From Phoenicimicrobium sp964438695 (GTDB lineage Bacteria > Atribacterota > Phoenicimicrobiia > Phoenicimicrobiales > Phoenicimicrobiaceae): a stretch of 64,000 bases of DNA. The translations under genes and the position numbers were made by a program. Below are positions 44,431 to 53,082 of this stretch, piece after piece. The notes under the pieces are model-generated. The model saw only the letters and a program-made list of their open reading frames with translations, was not told the DNA's origin and made no database searches. Location of the stretch: contig CAYTKP010000002.1 in the NCBI GenBank assembly GCA_964438695.1, positions 6,442 to 70,441 on the forward strand, in the 5' to 3' direction. Within the stretch, counting starts at the first letter, position 1, and each line of letters begins with the position of its first letter.

Positions 44431-44601
44431 ATGGCATATAAGATCACTGAAGAATGTGTTAAGTGCGGTTTATGTATGGAAGAATGTCCTGCGGAAGCAA
44501 TTAGCGAAGGAGATGATATTTATGTTATTGATCAAGATATTTGCACAGAATGTGGAACTTGTGTTAGTGTTTGCCCAAATGAAGCGATAATTGAGGAATA
44601 A
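44431..44601 (+). CDS. 2x[4Fe-4S] bacterial ferredoxin
   Basis: A 56-residue electron carrier too short for many gene finders. It begins MAYKITEECVKCGLCMEECP and has two complete motifs, C-x2-C-x2-C-x3-CP, at residues 9-20 and 38-49, each followed by the conserved Glu-Ala-Ile. An ideal AGAAAGGAGG site lies eight bases before the ATG. It sits between frr and uppS, ahead of dxr and ispG. Clostridial-type ferredoxins donate electrons to many enzymes; IspG and IspH are plausible partners here by context only. Confidence 0.95.
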   Translation: MAYKITEECVKCGLCMEECPAEAISEGDDIYVIDQDICTECGTCVSVCPNEAIIEE

Positions 44602-44608
44602 AAATATA

Positions 44609-44670
44609 CCCCCCCTTATATAAATTAAGATATATATCTTAATAATGTATTTTAAAAGGGGGCATTTTTA
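44609..44670 (+). terminator. terminator-like hairpin after the ferredoxin gene
   Basis: A run of seven C (44609-44615) can pair with GGGGG (44658-44662) through a long AT-rich stem, with an inner palindrome TTAAGATATATATCTTAA, followed by CATTTTTATAT. It would separate the pyrH-frr-ferredoxin unit from uppS. Confidence 0.7.
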
Positions 44671-44690
44671 TATACAGGGGATAATTGGTG

Positions 44691-45428
44691 ATGAAAAATG
44701 ATATTCAAAGTAAATTTGTAGATAATAAAAATTTACCTAAGCATTTAGCTATTATAATGGATGGAAATGCTCGCTGGGCGAAGATGAAAGGATTACCTCG
44801 AAGTTTTGGCCACAAAGAAGGAGTAAAAGCAGTTAAAAAAATAATTTCTAGTTGCTTAGAGTTAAATATACCCGTATTAACTTTATTTGCTTTCTCTACT
44901 GAAAATTGGAAGCGTTCCAAAAATGAAGTATCGTTTCTAATAAGATTATTTAATGAGACCTTAGAAAAGGAAAAAGAAAATTTAAATAAAAATAATATAC
45001 GGGTTAACTTTTTAGGTAGAATTAAAGATTTCCCTGATATATTAGTTAAAAATATAATTGATCTCGTTGAACTAACCAAGAATAATAATAAATTGATCTT
45101 AAATATCGCAATTAATTATGGAGGGAGAGCAGAAATAGTTGATGCAATTAAATCTATTGTATGGTTAGTTTCTAAGAAGAAAGTACGAATTGAAGAAATA
45201 GACGAAGAGATTGTAAGAAATAATTTATATACTTACAAACTTCCCGATCCTGATCTATTAATTAGAACAGCCGGTGAAATGAGAATAAGTAATTTTATGC
45301 TCTGGCAAATTGCCTATACAGAATTTTGGGTAACTCCACTTTATTGGCCTGATTTTGATAAAAATAGCTTAATAGAAGCAATAAGAGATTTCCAAAAAAG
45401 GGTGAGAAAATTTGGCGGAAGAGTATAA
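44691..45428 (+). CDS. uppS: undecaprenyl diphosphate synthase (cis-prenyltransferase)
   Basis: Makes the C55 lipid carrier for cell wall synthesis from FPP and IPP. The catalytic region reads IIMDGNARWAK, with Ala where Gly is usual, then GHKEGVKA; later FSTENWKRS and PDLLIRTAGEMRISNFMLWQ. I choose the ATG at 44691, eight bases after AGGGGAT; a GTG and TTG just before it are alternatives. About 245 residues. It overlaps cdsA by 17 bases. Confidence 0.95.
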   Translation: MKNDIQSKFVDNKNLPKHLAIIMDGNARWAKMKGLPRSFGHKEGVKAVKKIISSCLELNIPVLTLFAFSTENWKRSKNEVSFLIRLFNETLEKEKENLNKNNIRVNFLGRIKDFPDILVKNIIDLVELTKNNNKLILNIAINYGGRAEIVDAIKSIVWLVSKKKVRIEEIDEEIVRNNLYTYKLPDPDLLIRTAGEMRISNFMLWQIAYTEFWVTPLYWPDFDKNSLIEAIRDFQKRVRKFGGRV

Positions 45429-46230
45429 TAATCTTGCAAAGAGAATACTCGTCATTATTATTAGCGTTCCTTTGGTAATTTTAATAATATTATGGGGGCA
45501 AATACCCTTTTTTGTATTATTAACAGTTTTAGTTAGTTTAAGTTTGAATGAGCTATTTAAAATGCTTCAGAAAATTGGCTTTGAACCTTCTATTGCATTA
45601 GGGTTTGTACTGTCTTTTTATTTTATTGGTTCGACTATTGCCAACTTTTATAATTTAAAAATTTTATACGATAAAGAAATAATTGTTATATTTATATTTA
45701 TTTTATATCTATTTATTCAATTATTTAAAAAAGATCATTCTAAGTTATTATCTAATATATCTATTAGCATTTTTAGTGGTATTTATTTAGGATATTTATC
45801 TTCATTTTTATTAAAGATAATATTTTTACCAAATGGTGACTATTTTTTACTTTCTTTATTATTTACTATCTGGATAAATGATTCAGCAGCTTATCTTTTC
45901 GGTACGAAATTTGGTAAAAATAAGATATTCCCTAAAATAAGTCCTAAGAAATCATTAGAAGGATCCATCAGTGGAATTCTTTTTAGTATTTTATGTGTAT
46001 TTATGCTAAAAAATTGCTTAAATCTAAACTTTACTAAATTAATATTTCTTGGATTGATTATTTCTACAATCGCACAACTTGGAGATTTATTCGAATCTAT
46101 AATAAAAAGATGTTCTGGAGTGAAAGATTCCAGCAATATAATTCCCGGGCATGGGGGAATATTGGATTGTATAGACAGTATATTATTTACTGCTCCAGTA
46201 TTTTACTATTATATAATTTATTTAAGGTAA
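45412..46230 (+). CDS. cdsA: phosphatidate cytidylyltransferase
   Basis: Integral membrane enzyme that makes CDP-diacylglycerol from CTP and phosphatidate. Multiple hydrophobic helices fill the 272 residues. The C-terminal family signature is KRCSGVKDSSNIIPGHGGIL followed by DCIDS; the usual Arg of the DRxD motif is Cys here. The start is a TTG inside the end of uppS, with AGGGTGAG upstream, implying translational coupling. It uses the phosphatidate produced by PlsX, PlsY and PlsC. Confidence 0.93.
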   Translation: MAEEYNNLAKRILVIIISVPLVILIILWGQIPFFVLLTVLVSLSLNELFKMLQKIGFEPSIALGFVLSFYFIGSTIANFYNLKILYDKEIIVIFIFILYLFIQLFKKDHSKLLSNISISIFSGIYLGYLSSFLLKIIFLPNGDYFLLSLLFTIWINDSAAYLFGTKFGKNKIFPKISPKKSLEGSISGILFSILCVFMLKNCLNLNFTKLIFLGLIISTIAQLGDLFESIIKRCSGVKDSSNIIPGHGGILDCIDSILFTAPVFYYYIIYLR

Positions 46231-46231
46231 T

Positions 46232-46413
46232 GGATATTATATCTTTTGTTTACGTGATATTATTGAAGTTTAAATGATACAAGATATAATATCTTTATTT
46301 AAGGAATGAATTTTACAAGATTATCATAAAAGATATTATACAAAACAAAACAAAAATAGATAACCAAAAGGATAGAAAAAATTTAAGAAGATTTCGCTCT
46401 TCTGACAATATTA
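46232..46413 (+). repeat. leader element copy before dxr (diverged)
   Basis: A diverged copy that keeps the architecture. Its 5' hairpin uses a different sequence, GATATTATATCTT with AAGATATAATATC, yet remains paired. Then GGAATGAATTTTACAAGATTATCA, an ATACAAAACAAAACAAAAAT spacer core, terminal hairpin AGAAGA-TTTCGC-TCTTCT and CTGACAATATT. It ends 21 bases before dxr. Confidence 0.8.
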
Positions 46414-46433
46414 AAAAGTATAGGATTAATTAT

Positions 46434-47597
46434 ATGAAAAGAAAAATAGTTATATTAGGATCAACTGGATCTATAGGAAGGCAAACCTTAGAAGTTATCA
46501 AAGAACATCCTGATGAATTTGAAATTATAGGTTTGAGTTGTAGAGAAAATATTGAATTGCTAAAAGAACAAATAATTAAATTTAAGCCCAACATTTCGGT
46601 AGTTGCAAATGAATTTCTGGCTAAAAAATTAAAAAATGAACTAAACAACTTTAATAAAACGAAAATATTTTGGGGAGTAGAAGGATTAATAAGAATATCG
46701 ACCTTAGAAGAAGTAGATGTGGTAGTTGTAGCTATAACCGGGATTGCATCTCTTTTACCAACTCTTGAGGCTGTAAAACATGGGAAAGAAATTGCCATAG
46801 CTAGTAAAGAGAGTATAGTAGCAGCAGGTGATATTTTAGTAAGAGAAGCTAAAGCAAACAAGGCAACTATTTTACCTATAGATAGTGAGCATAGCGCAAT
46901 ATTGCAATGTTTAAAAAATGAGCGAAAAGAGAATATAGAAAAAATTATATTAACTGCCTCTGGGGGTCCATTATACCACTTAGCAGATTCAGCATTAAAA
47001 AATATTTCAGTTGAGGACGCTTTAAATCATCCTACTTGGAAAATGGGGAAAAAGATTACTATCGATTCCGCAACTTTAATGAATAAAGGTTTAGAAGTTA
47101 TTGAAGCACGATGGTTGTTTGATATATCACCAAAAAAAATAGAAATTTTAATTCACCCTCAAAGCTATATACATTCAATGATCCAATTTGTAGATGGTAC
47201 AATTTTAGCTCAGTTAAGTGAACATGATATGAGAATTCCTATTCAATATGCTCTATTTTACCCAGATAAAGTCGTTAACAATTATAATCGGTTAGATTTT
47301 ACTAAGATAGGTCAATTAACTTTTAAAAGACCGCGTTTTAATAAATTTCCTTGTATAAAACTTGCTTATAAAGCATTAGAAATCGGGGGGACTATGCCTG
47401 CAGTATTAAATGGAGCAAATGAAATTGCAGTTAATGCTTTTTTAAATAATCAAATAAATATTACCGAAATACCAATAATTATTGAAAATACTATGAAAAA
47501 TCATATACCTAAGCTGAATCCCAATCTCGAAGATATTTTCGATGCTGACTATTGGGCTAGAAAGACAACACTGTTATTGTGTGAAAACAAAGCTTAA
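46434..47597 (+). CDS. dxr: 1-deoxy-D-xylulose 5-phosphate reductoisomerase
   Basis: Second enzyme of the MEP pathway: converts DXP to MEP with NADPH. The Rossmann motif is LGSTGSIGRQTLEVI at about residues 7-21; metal and substrate residues lie in ASKESIVAAG, PIDSEHSAI and NHPTWKMGKKITIDSATLMNKGLE (quoted in part). 387 residues. It precedes rseP and ispG. The ribosome site is weak (TATAGGATT), and the leader element just upstream could influence initiation. Confidence 0.96.
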   Translation: MKRKIVILGSTGSIGRQTLEVIKEHPDEFEIIGLSCRENIELLKEQIIKFKPNISVVANEFLAKKLKNELNNFNKTKIFWGVEGLIRISTLEEVDVVVVAITGIASLLPTLEAVKHGKEIAIASKESIVAAGDILVREAKANKATILPIDSEHSAILQCLKNERKENIEKIILTASGGPLYHLADSALKNISVEDALNHPTWKMGKKITIDSATLMNKGLEVIEARWLFDISPKKIEILIHPQSYIHSMIQFVDGTILAQLSEHDMRIPIQYALFYPDKVVNNYNRLDFTKIGQLTFKRPRFNKFPCIKLAYKALEIGGTMPAVLNGANEIAVNAFLNNQINITEIPIIIENTMKNHIPKLNPNLEDIFDADYWARKTTLLLCENKA

Positions 47598-47618
47598 ATT
47601 AATTTTAGGAGAGAGAAG

Positions 47619-48668
47619 TTGTTAACTATAATTGCCTTTATATTTGTATTTAGTATCTTAGTTTTTTTTCATGAATTTGGACATTTTATTAGTGCCAAAA
47701 TATCTGGTGTAAAGGTATATAAATTTGCCTTTGGTATGGGTCCAAAAATATTTGGATTTTATAAAAATGAAACGGAATATCTAATTTGTTTAATACCTAT
47801 TGGCGGTTTTGTAAAAATGGCTGGAGAAATGGGACAAGAAAATACGGAGATAACAATAGAAAAAGTCCCAGAGAACCAGAGATTTGATAAGAAGCCATTG
47901 GGAGTAAGAGCATTAATTGTAGCTTTAGGCCCTTTTATGAATATTTTTACTGCAATTATTATATTTAGCCTGATATTTTTTATTATGGGAGTTCCAGTAA
48001 TCACCAATAATATTGCTACGATTGTAGAGAATGGACCTGCTGATCAAGCTGGAATTATTCCCGGAGATAAAATAATCACTATCAATTCAACGAAAATAGA
48101 TAACCCGAAAGAAATTGCTGAAATTATCAACAAAAATTCTGATAATATATTACACATAACTTTAGATCGGAATGGGAAAAGTATTAATATCCCTGTTATG
48201 CCTAAATATGACGAAAATTATAATAAGTTTAGGATAGGGATAGAACTTGATACCTCAATTAAAAAGATTAGTATATTTTCTGCATTTAGCAAGGGTCTTC
48301 TCACTACTTTAAATATTATTAAATTAATATTTTCTAATACTATAGAAATGATTACCGGTAAAGTACCAGTTGAAATAGCTGGACCTTTAGGTATAGCCCA
48401 GATGACGGGGGAAGCAGTAAGACTTGGATTTTTAAATTTATTGTATTTTACGGCAATATTAAGTATTTTTATAGGATTGTTTAATCTTTTACCTATCCCT
48501 GCCTTAGATGGAGGGCATATTATCATTTTAATCATAGAAAGATTAAGAGGAAAACCTTTAGAAGCTGAAAAAATGAATCTTATCTATCTTATCGGGATAT
48601 CAATCATGATGATTATTTTTATTTTTGCAACTTATAAAGACATTTCAAGAATTTTATTTAGTAAATAA
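47619..48668 (+). CDS. rseP: site-2 membrane metalloprotease RseP
   Basis: Intramembrane zinc protease of the S2P family, involved in regulated proteolysis of membrane-bound regulators or leftover signal peptides. The zinc motif HEFGH is in VFFHEFGHFISAK at about residues 16-28, a PDZ domain lies at about 115-195 (NGPADQAGIIPGDKI), and the third ligand is in NLLPIPALDGGHI. At least three membrane segments. The start is a TTG at 47619 after TAGGAGAGAAG. 349 residues. Confidence 0.95.
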   Translation: MLTIIAFIFVFSILVFFHEFGHFISAKISGVKVYKFAFGMGPKIFGFYKNETEYLICLIPIGGFVKMAGEMGQENTEITIEKVPENQRFDKKPLGVRALIVALGPFMNIFTAIIIFSLIFFIMGVPVITNNIATIVENGPADQAGIIPGDKIITINSTKIDNPKEIAEIINKNSDNILHITLDRNGKSINIPVMPKYDENYNKFRIGIELDTSIKKISIFSAFSKGLLTTLNIIKLIFSNTIEMITGKVPVEIAGPLGIAQMTGEAVRLGFLNLLYFTAILSIFIGLFNLLPIPALDGGHIIILIIERLRGKPLEAEKMNLIYLIGISIMMIIFIFATYKDISRILFSK

Positions 48669-48685
48669 TAGGATATAATTTAATA

Positions 48686-49741
48686 ATGTTTTATACAAGA
48701 GAACAGACTAAAGCGGTAAAAGTAGGTAATTTAATAATTGGTGGAAATGCTCCTGTTTCTGTACAATCTATGACCAATACTGACACAAAGAATATCCCAG
48801 ATACAGTAGCTCAAATAAAAAGGATGGAAAAAGAAGGTTGCGAATTAGTAAGAGTAGCTGTACCTGATTTAGAATCGTGTCATTCTTTACCATTAATTAA
48901 AAAAGATATTAATATACCTTTAGTTGCAGATATTCATTTTGATTATAAATTAGCCTTGAAATCTATGGAATTAGGGGTAGATGGTATAAGAATAAATCCA
49001 GGAAATATAAAAAATAAAGATAAACTTAAATTAATTATAAAATCGGCAAAAGAAAAAGAACTACCAATTAGATTTGGAATAAATTCTGGCTCATTAGATA
49101 ATAATATTTTAAAAAAATACAAATGTATTACTCCTCAAGCTCTAATAGAAAGCGTAAATAATATTATTGCAATATTAGAAGAAGTTGATTACCATAATGT
49201 AATTTTTTCCATTAAATCTTCAAATGTGATTGATACTGTAGAGGCAAATATTATGTTTTCAGGTAAATATAGTTATCCTTTACATTTGGGAATTACTGAA
49301 GCGGGTCCTCCTTTTTCAGGAATTATAAAATCCTCTGCTGGCATTGGGATACTTTTATACAAAGGGATTGGCAATACTATACGAATTTCATTAACCGATG
49401 ATCCAGTAGAAGAAATAAAAGTGGGATATGAAATATTAAAAGCATTACATCTTAGACAAAGAGGGCCCAATTTAATTTCCTGCCCCACTTGTGCAAGATG
49501 CAAAGTAAATCTTAAAGAAGTTGTTAAAAAAGTAGAAAAAAGTGTGGTTAATATTGATAAAACAATTAATATTGCGGTTATGGGATGCATGGTGAATGGA
49601 CCAGGTGAGGCTAAGGATGCTGATATAGGGATTGCTTATCATAAAAAAACTGCTATACTCTTTAAGAAAGGTAAAATAATAGGAAAATTTAGTGATAAGA
49701 AAATAATAACTAAATTGTTAGAGGAAATAAAAAATATTTGA
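48686..49741 (+). CDS. ispG: 4-hydroxy-3-methylbut-2-en-1-yl diphosphate synthase
   Basis: [4Fe-4S] enzyme that converts MEcPP to HMBPP, the step before IspH. N-terminal TIM barrel (VSVQSMTNTDTKN, VADIHFDYKLAL, IRINPGN) and a C-terminal domain with cluster cysteines in SCPTCARC and GCMVNGPGEAKDADIG. 351 residues is the compact bacterial form. It needs reduced ferredoxin or flavodoxin; a ferredoxin gene lies 4 kb upstream in the same gene group. Confidence 0.96.
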   Translation: MFYTREQTKAVKVGNLIIGGNAPVSVQSMTNTDTKNIPDTVAQIKRMEKEGCELVRVAVPDLESCHSLPLIKKDINIPLVADIHFDYKLALKSMELGVDGIRINPGNIKNKDKLKLIIKSAKEKELPIRFGINSGSLDNNILKKYKCITPQALIESVNNIIAILEEVDYHNVIFSIKSSNVIDTVEANIMFSGKYSYPLHLGITEAGPPFSGIIKSSAGIGILLYKGIGNTIRISLTDDPVEEIKVGYEILKALHLRQRGPNLISCPTCARCKVNLKEVVKKVEKSVVNIDKTINIAVMGCMVNGPGEAKDADIGIAYHKKTAILFKKGKIIGKFSDKKIITKLLEEIKNI

Positions 49742-49787
49742 ACACGATTTAAAAATGCGATAAACTATTTAGTTAGATAATTGACAA

Positions 49788-49816
49788 TTGATTATGTTAT
49801 ACTTTTTATGTATTAT
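49788..49816 (+). promoter_or_regulatory. candidate promoter of the V-type ATPase operon
   Basis: TTGATT (49788-49793) and TATTAT (49811-49816) have a 17-base spacer. A TTGACA at 49781-49786 has no -10 at a usual distance. The start near 49823 would place the leader element at 49852 inside the 5' leader. Confidence 0.45.
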
Positions 49817-49851
49817 TTATAATGACGGATTAAATAAACAATATTTTCTTT

Positions 49852-50049
49852 ACCGTTCCCTTTTTCTCTTTTTATAGGGGTAAGCTTCATATAGCCTACT
49901 CCCGTGAAAACAGAGGATAAATTTCACGGGTATAAGCTTGCTTGATGAAAGGAAAATGAAATTGTGGGGAACAGGGAAGCTCCTATATAAAACCAAAAAA
50001 TAGTAAAAGAGTATGGGTTTAAGGAAGTGTGTTCCCTTGATAATCTTGG
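49852..50049 (+). repeat. leader element copy before ntpF (variant)
   Basis: Variant copy with an enlarged 5' part: an exact CCCGTGAAA...TTTCACGGG inverted pair near 49911-49929 and two GTAAGCTT/ATAAGCTT boxes replace the usual 5' hairpin. The spacer core (ATATAAAACCAAAAAATAG), terminal hairpin AAGGAA-GTGTG-TTCCCTT and TTGATAATCTTGG follow. It ends 28 bases before the ntpF GTG. Confidence 0.78.
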
Positions 50050-50076
50050 GATATTTTGTTTAACGAGGTGTAAATT

Positions 50077-50391
50077 GTGATAAACAAAATTATCGAAGAA
50101 GTTAAAGAAGCTGAAAACCTTGCTGATAAAATTATCAAAGAAGCAGAAGACCGAGCAATCAAAATAATTAAAGAAGCTCAATTAGACGCTGAAAAAAATA
50201 AAGAACAGGCAAAAAAAGAAACCCTTGCGAAAGGGGAATTAATGATTGTAAAAGAGGAAAAGATGGCAAGGGAAGAAGCGAAGAATATTATTGATAAAAG
50301 TATTAAAGAAAGAGAAATAATCAACAAAAAAGCAATGGCAAAAATTGACAAAGCAGTTGAAATTATAATTAAGAGGGTTGTTGAATTATAA
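50077..50391 (+). CDS. ntpF: V-type ATPase peripheral stalk subunit G/H
   Basis: Small coiled-coil protein that pairs with subunit E to form the peripheral stalk of V/A-type ATPases. The 104 residues are almost entirely one charged amphipathic helix with Ala, Lys and Glu repeats and no hydrophobic core. Identification rests on this pattern and on position as first gene of the ntpFIKECGABD-like operon. The start is a GTG at 50077 after ACGAGGTG. It ends where ntpI begins. Confidence 0.85.
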   Translation: MINKIIEEVKEAENLADKIIKEAEDRAIKIIKEAQLDAEKNKEQAKKETLAKGELMIVKEEKMAREEAKNIIDKSIKEREIINKKAMAKIDKAVEIIIKRVVEL

Positions 50392-52388
50392 TGGCTGTTT
50401 GCAAAGTTAAGAAAGTAAATCTATTCACTTATATCGGTTTGAAAGATAAAGTAATTGAAGAACTTCAAAAGGCTGGGTGTGTTCAAATAAAAAATGTAAC
50501 AGCCAAATTAAGGGAATATGATTTATTGGATTATCAAAAAATGACTACTTCAGAAATTGATGCTGCTATATCTGAAGTAAAATATTGCATAGATTATCTT
50601 TCAAATTATAAAGATGAGGCCAAAAAATACCACAAATTATTAGTTCCCTCAAGGAAAGTATATGAATATGATAAATTACCTTTTTTATTTGCCCAGTTCG
50701 ATTACAAGGATATTTACAAAAAGTGTAAAGAATTAGATAGCAGATTAGCAGAATTAAAAAACCGAGAAAATCACCTTGAAAGCTTAAAAGATCAGTTAAA
50801 AGAATGGGAAGAATTAAATATTGACATACAAGATTTGGAAGGCACAAAAAATACTATTATCACACTTGGCTTTATACCTTTTAAAGATTATGTTTCTTGT
50901 ATAGAAGAAATAACCAAAATTGGGAAAGAAATTGATATTAAAAAGGTTAGCGAAGATAAAAGGCAATGTAAAATAATGATTATTTCTATTCCTGAATATT
51001 CTCCCTCTATCAAAAAAATACTGAACAAATATAATTTCGAATATTTTAAATTTCCACAAGAATTGAAAGGTACACCTTTGGAAATTATTAAAAGCGCAAC
51101 TCGAGAATTGAAGGATATTAGAAAAGAAAGAGAGGAAATAGCAAAGGCAAGTATAAAATTATATAAAAATAACTTATCTTTGTATATTGCTTTCGATCAT
51201 TTATTTATCTCTAAGAGTAGAAGAGATATGGAAAAATATTTTAAACAGACAAGAAATGTATTAATTCTTGAGGGCTGGATTTTAGAAAAAGATATTGGTT
51301 TATTAAAAGAAAGGTTGTTTAAAAATTATCAGGAAATAGAAATATTTTTTAGTGATCCTCAAGAAAATGAAAATATACCAACTGCCTTAGATAACAATAA
51401 AATAATAAAACCTTTTGAAGTGATTACAGAACTTTATGGAATACCCCGATATAATGAAATTGATCCTACACCTTTACTAACACCTTTCTTTTTTATCTTC
51501 TTTGGAATGTGTCTGTCTGATGCTGGTTATGGTTTGATTATAACTATATTATTTTTTTTAGCGACTAAAAAATTTAAAATTGGCGGAATGGTGAAAAAAT
51601 TATTTGATTTGCTTATTTTAGGAGGATTATCTTCTTTTATAGTAGGAGCTTTTATGGGAAGTTGGTTAGGTAATACTCTTGATTATTTACCACAGCAAAT
51701 TATATTTATTAGAAATATCTTATTGGATAAAGTAGCTCTCATTAATCCAATAAATAACCCTATGCCAATATTGGTTATTTCTTTAATCTTGGGCTTAATT
51801 CAGATTTACACTGGGATTATAACAAAATTTATGGACAATATTAGAAATAATAAAATTATAGATGGCTTAATGGACCAGGGTTCTTGGTTGTTATTAATTA
51901 CTGGTTTTCTCATATATGGAATTGCCAATACATTTTCTTTTTCTAAATTAATTTTATCTATATCTAAATATATGATTATAGGAGGAGCGCTATCAATTAT
52001 ATTAACTCAAGGGAGGACAAATAAAAATATTATTAAGAGAATAGGATCTGGTATTTTAGCTTTATACGATATTACTGGTTATCTTAGTGACGTTCTTTCT
52101 TATTCTCGATTATTTGCTCTCGGTTTAGCTACCGGTATAATTGCAGTAGTAATAAATACTTTGGTATTACTAGTTAAAGATATACCTTATATAGGTTTTG
52201 TTTTTGTAATATTAATATATTTGGGGGGGCATTTATTTAATATTGCTATAAGTGCTTTGAGTGCATTTATTCATTCAGCTCGTTTGCAATATGTAGAATT
52301 TTTTACTAAATTTTATCAAGGTGGTGGAACTCCTTTTGTTCCTTTTAAGATAACAACAAAATACGTAAAAATTCATACCGAAGAATAA
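50391..52388 (+). CDS. ntpI: V-type ATPase subunit I (a-subunit)
   Basis: Stator subunit that forms the ion half-channels with the proteolipid ring. The N-terminal half (about residues 1-340) is soluble and rich in coiled coil, contacting the peripheral stalks. The C-terminal half has about seven membrane segments, with PTPLLTPFFFIFFGMCLSDA at its start and YSRLFALGLATGIIAV and LGGHLFNIAISALSAFIHSA near the end, which include the essential Arg. 665 residues. The ATG overlaps the ntpF stop. Confidence 0.94.
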   Translation: MAVCKVKKVNLFTYIGLKDKVIEELQKAGCVQIKNVTAKLREYDLLDYQKMTTSEIDAAISEVKYCIDYLSNYKDEAKKYHKLLVPSRKVYEYDKLPFLFAQFDYKDIYKKCKELDSRLAELKNRENHLESLKDQLKEWEELNIDIQDLEGTKNTIITLGFIPFKDYVSCIEEITKIGKEIDIKKVSEDKRQCKIMIISIPEYSPSIKKILNKYNFEYFKFPQELKGTPLEIIKSATRELKDIRKEREEIAKASIKLYKNNLSLYIAFDHLFISKSRRDMEKYFKQTRNVLILEGWILEKDIGLLKERLFKNYQEIEIFFSDPQENENIPTALDNNKIIKPFEVITELYGIPRYNEIDPTPLLTPFFFIFFGMCLSDAGYGLIITILFFLATKKFKIGGMVKKLFDLLILGGLSSFIVGAFMGSWLGNTLDYLPQQIIFIRNILLDKVALINPINNPMPILVISLILGLIQIYTGIITKFMDNIRNNKIIDGLMDQGSWLLLITGFLIYGIANTFSFSKLILSISKYMIIGGALSIILTQGRTNKNIIKRIGSGILALYDITGYLSDVLSYSRLFALGLATGIIAVVINTLVLLVKDIPYIGFVFVILIYLGGHLFNIAISALSAFIHSARLQYVEFFTKFYQGGGTPFVPFKITTKYVKIHTEE

Positions 52389-52436
52389 ATTAAATTAGTC
52401 GTTAATGAGGATTGGATTTATCTAACCTAAAGATTG

Positions 52437-52553
52437 TTCTCTGTTTTCGCCAGGATAAGTTTCACAGAACCAGTCTCTGTAAAATAAAGACACAAGTTTA
52501 ACTAGTGCAGGTATAGAGAAGGGTTTCAGGGGAGTAAACTCCCCTGAAACTTA
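52437..52553 (+). repeat. leader element copy inside the ATPase operon, before ntpK (short)
   Basis: Short variant: a GTTTTCGCCAGGATAAGTTTC middle part, ACACAAGTTTAACTAGTG, GTATAGAGAAGGG and a perfect terminal hairpin CAGGGGAG-TAAA-CTCCCCTG. The spacer core is reduced. It ends 40 bases before ntpK. A TTAGTCGTTAATGAGG motif found in other gaps precedes it at 52393-52410. Confidence 0.78.
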
Positions 52554-52592
52554 AAATATTATTAAATAATAGAAGTAAAAAGGGAGGAAAAA

Positions 52593-53069
52593 ATGATTAC
52601 ACAAGGAGTAGTAATGGCTTTTTTAGGTTCTGCAATAGCTATAGGTTTTGCTGGATCAGGTTCTGCCATTGGAGTAGGAATAGCTGGAACAGCGGGAGCA
52701 GGAGTAATGACAGAAGACCCGGGGAAATTTGGGCAAGTCTTATTACTACAAGCTCTTCCAGGGACTCAGGGCATTTATGGATTACTTGCCGGTTTTTGGG
52801 TTCTAATGAAAATTGGTATTTTTGCAGGTACACCGGTAGCTTTAAATTTAGATCAGGGATGGCAAATATTTTTTGCTTGCCTACCTATAGGAATAGTTGG
52901 ATTTTTCTCTGGCATTTACCAGGGAAAAGCTTCAGCCGCTGCTATAGGTTTGATTGCGAGAAGACCAGAAGAAACAGGAAAAGCCGTAGTTATGCCAGCA
53001 ATGGTTGAGACATATGCCGTATTGTCTTTATTGGCAACCATATTACTTCTAAATGGTATAAAATTATAA
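52593..53069 (+). CDS. ntpK: V-type ATPase proteolipid subunit K, sodium-type
   Basis: Membrane rotor subunit with four helices, a duplicated c-subunit of 158 residues. Only the second hairpin carries the carboxylate, E139 in MVETYAVL. Residues that bind Na+ in Enterococcus hirae NtpK have equivalents: the LPGTQG motif (T58, Q59), Q110 in IYQGKAS and E139. A sodium-coupled ATPase is therefore predicted. AAAGGGAGGAAAAA gives a very strong ribosome site, fitting the high copy number of this subunit. Confidence 0.95.
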   Translation: MITQGVVMAFLGSAIAIGFAGSGSAIGVGIAGTAGAGVMTEDPGKFGQVLLLQALPGTQGIYGLLAGFWVLMKIGIFAGTPVALNLDQGWQIFFACLPIGIVGFFSGIYQGKASAAAIGLIARRPEETGKAVVMPAMVETYAVLSLLATILLLNGIKL

Positions 53070-53082
53070 AGGAGACTTTTTA

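Noticed and set aside
52796..53008. A 70-codon ORF in a second frame inside ntpK
   Set aside because: It overlaps a fully conserved proteolipid gene, has no recognisable domain and no ribosome site.
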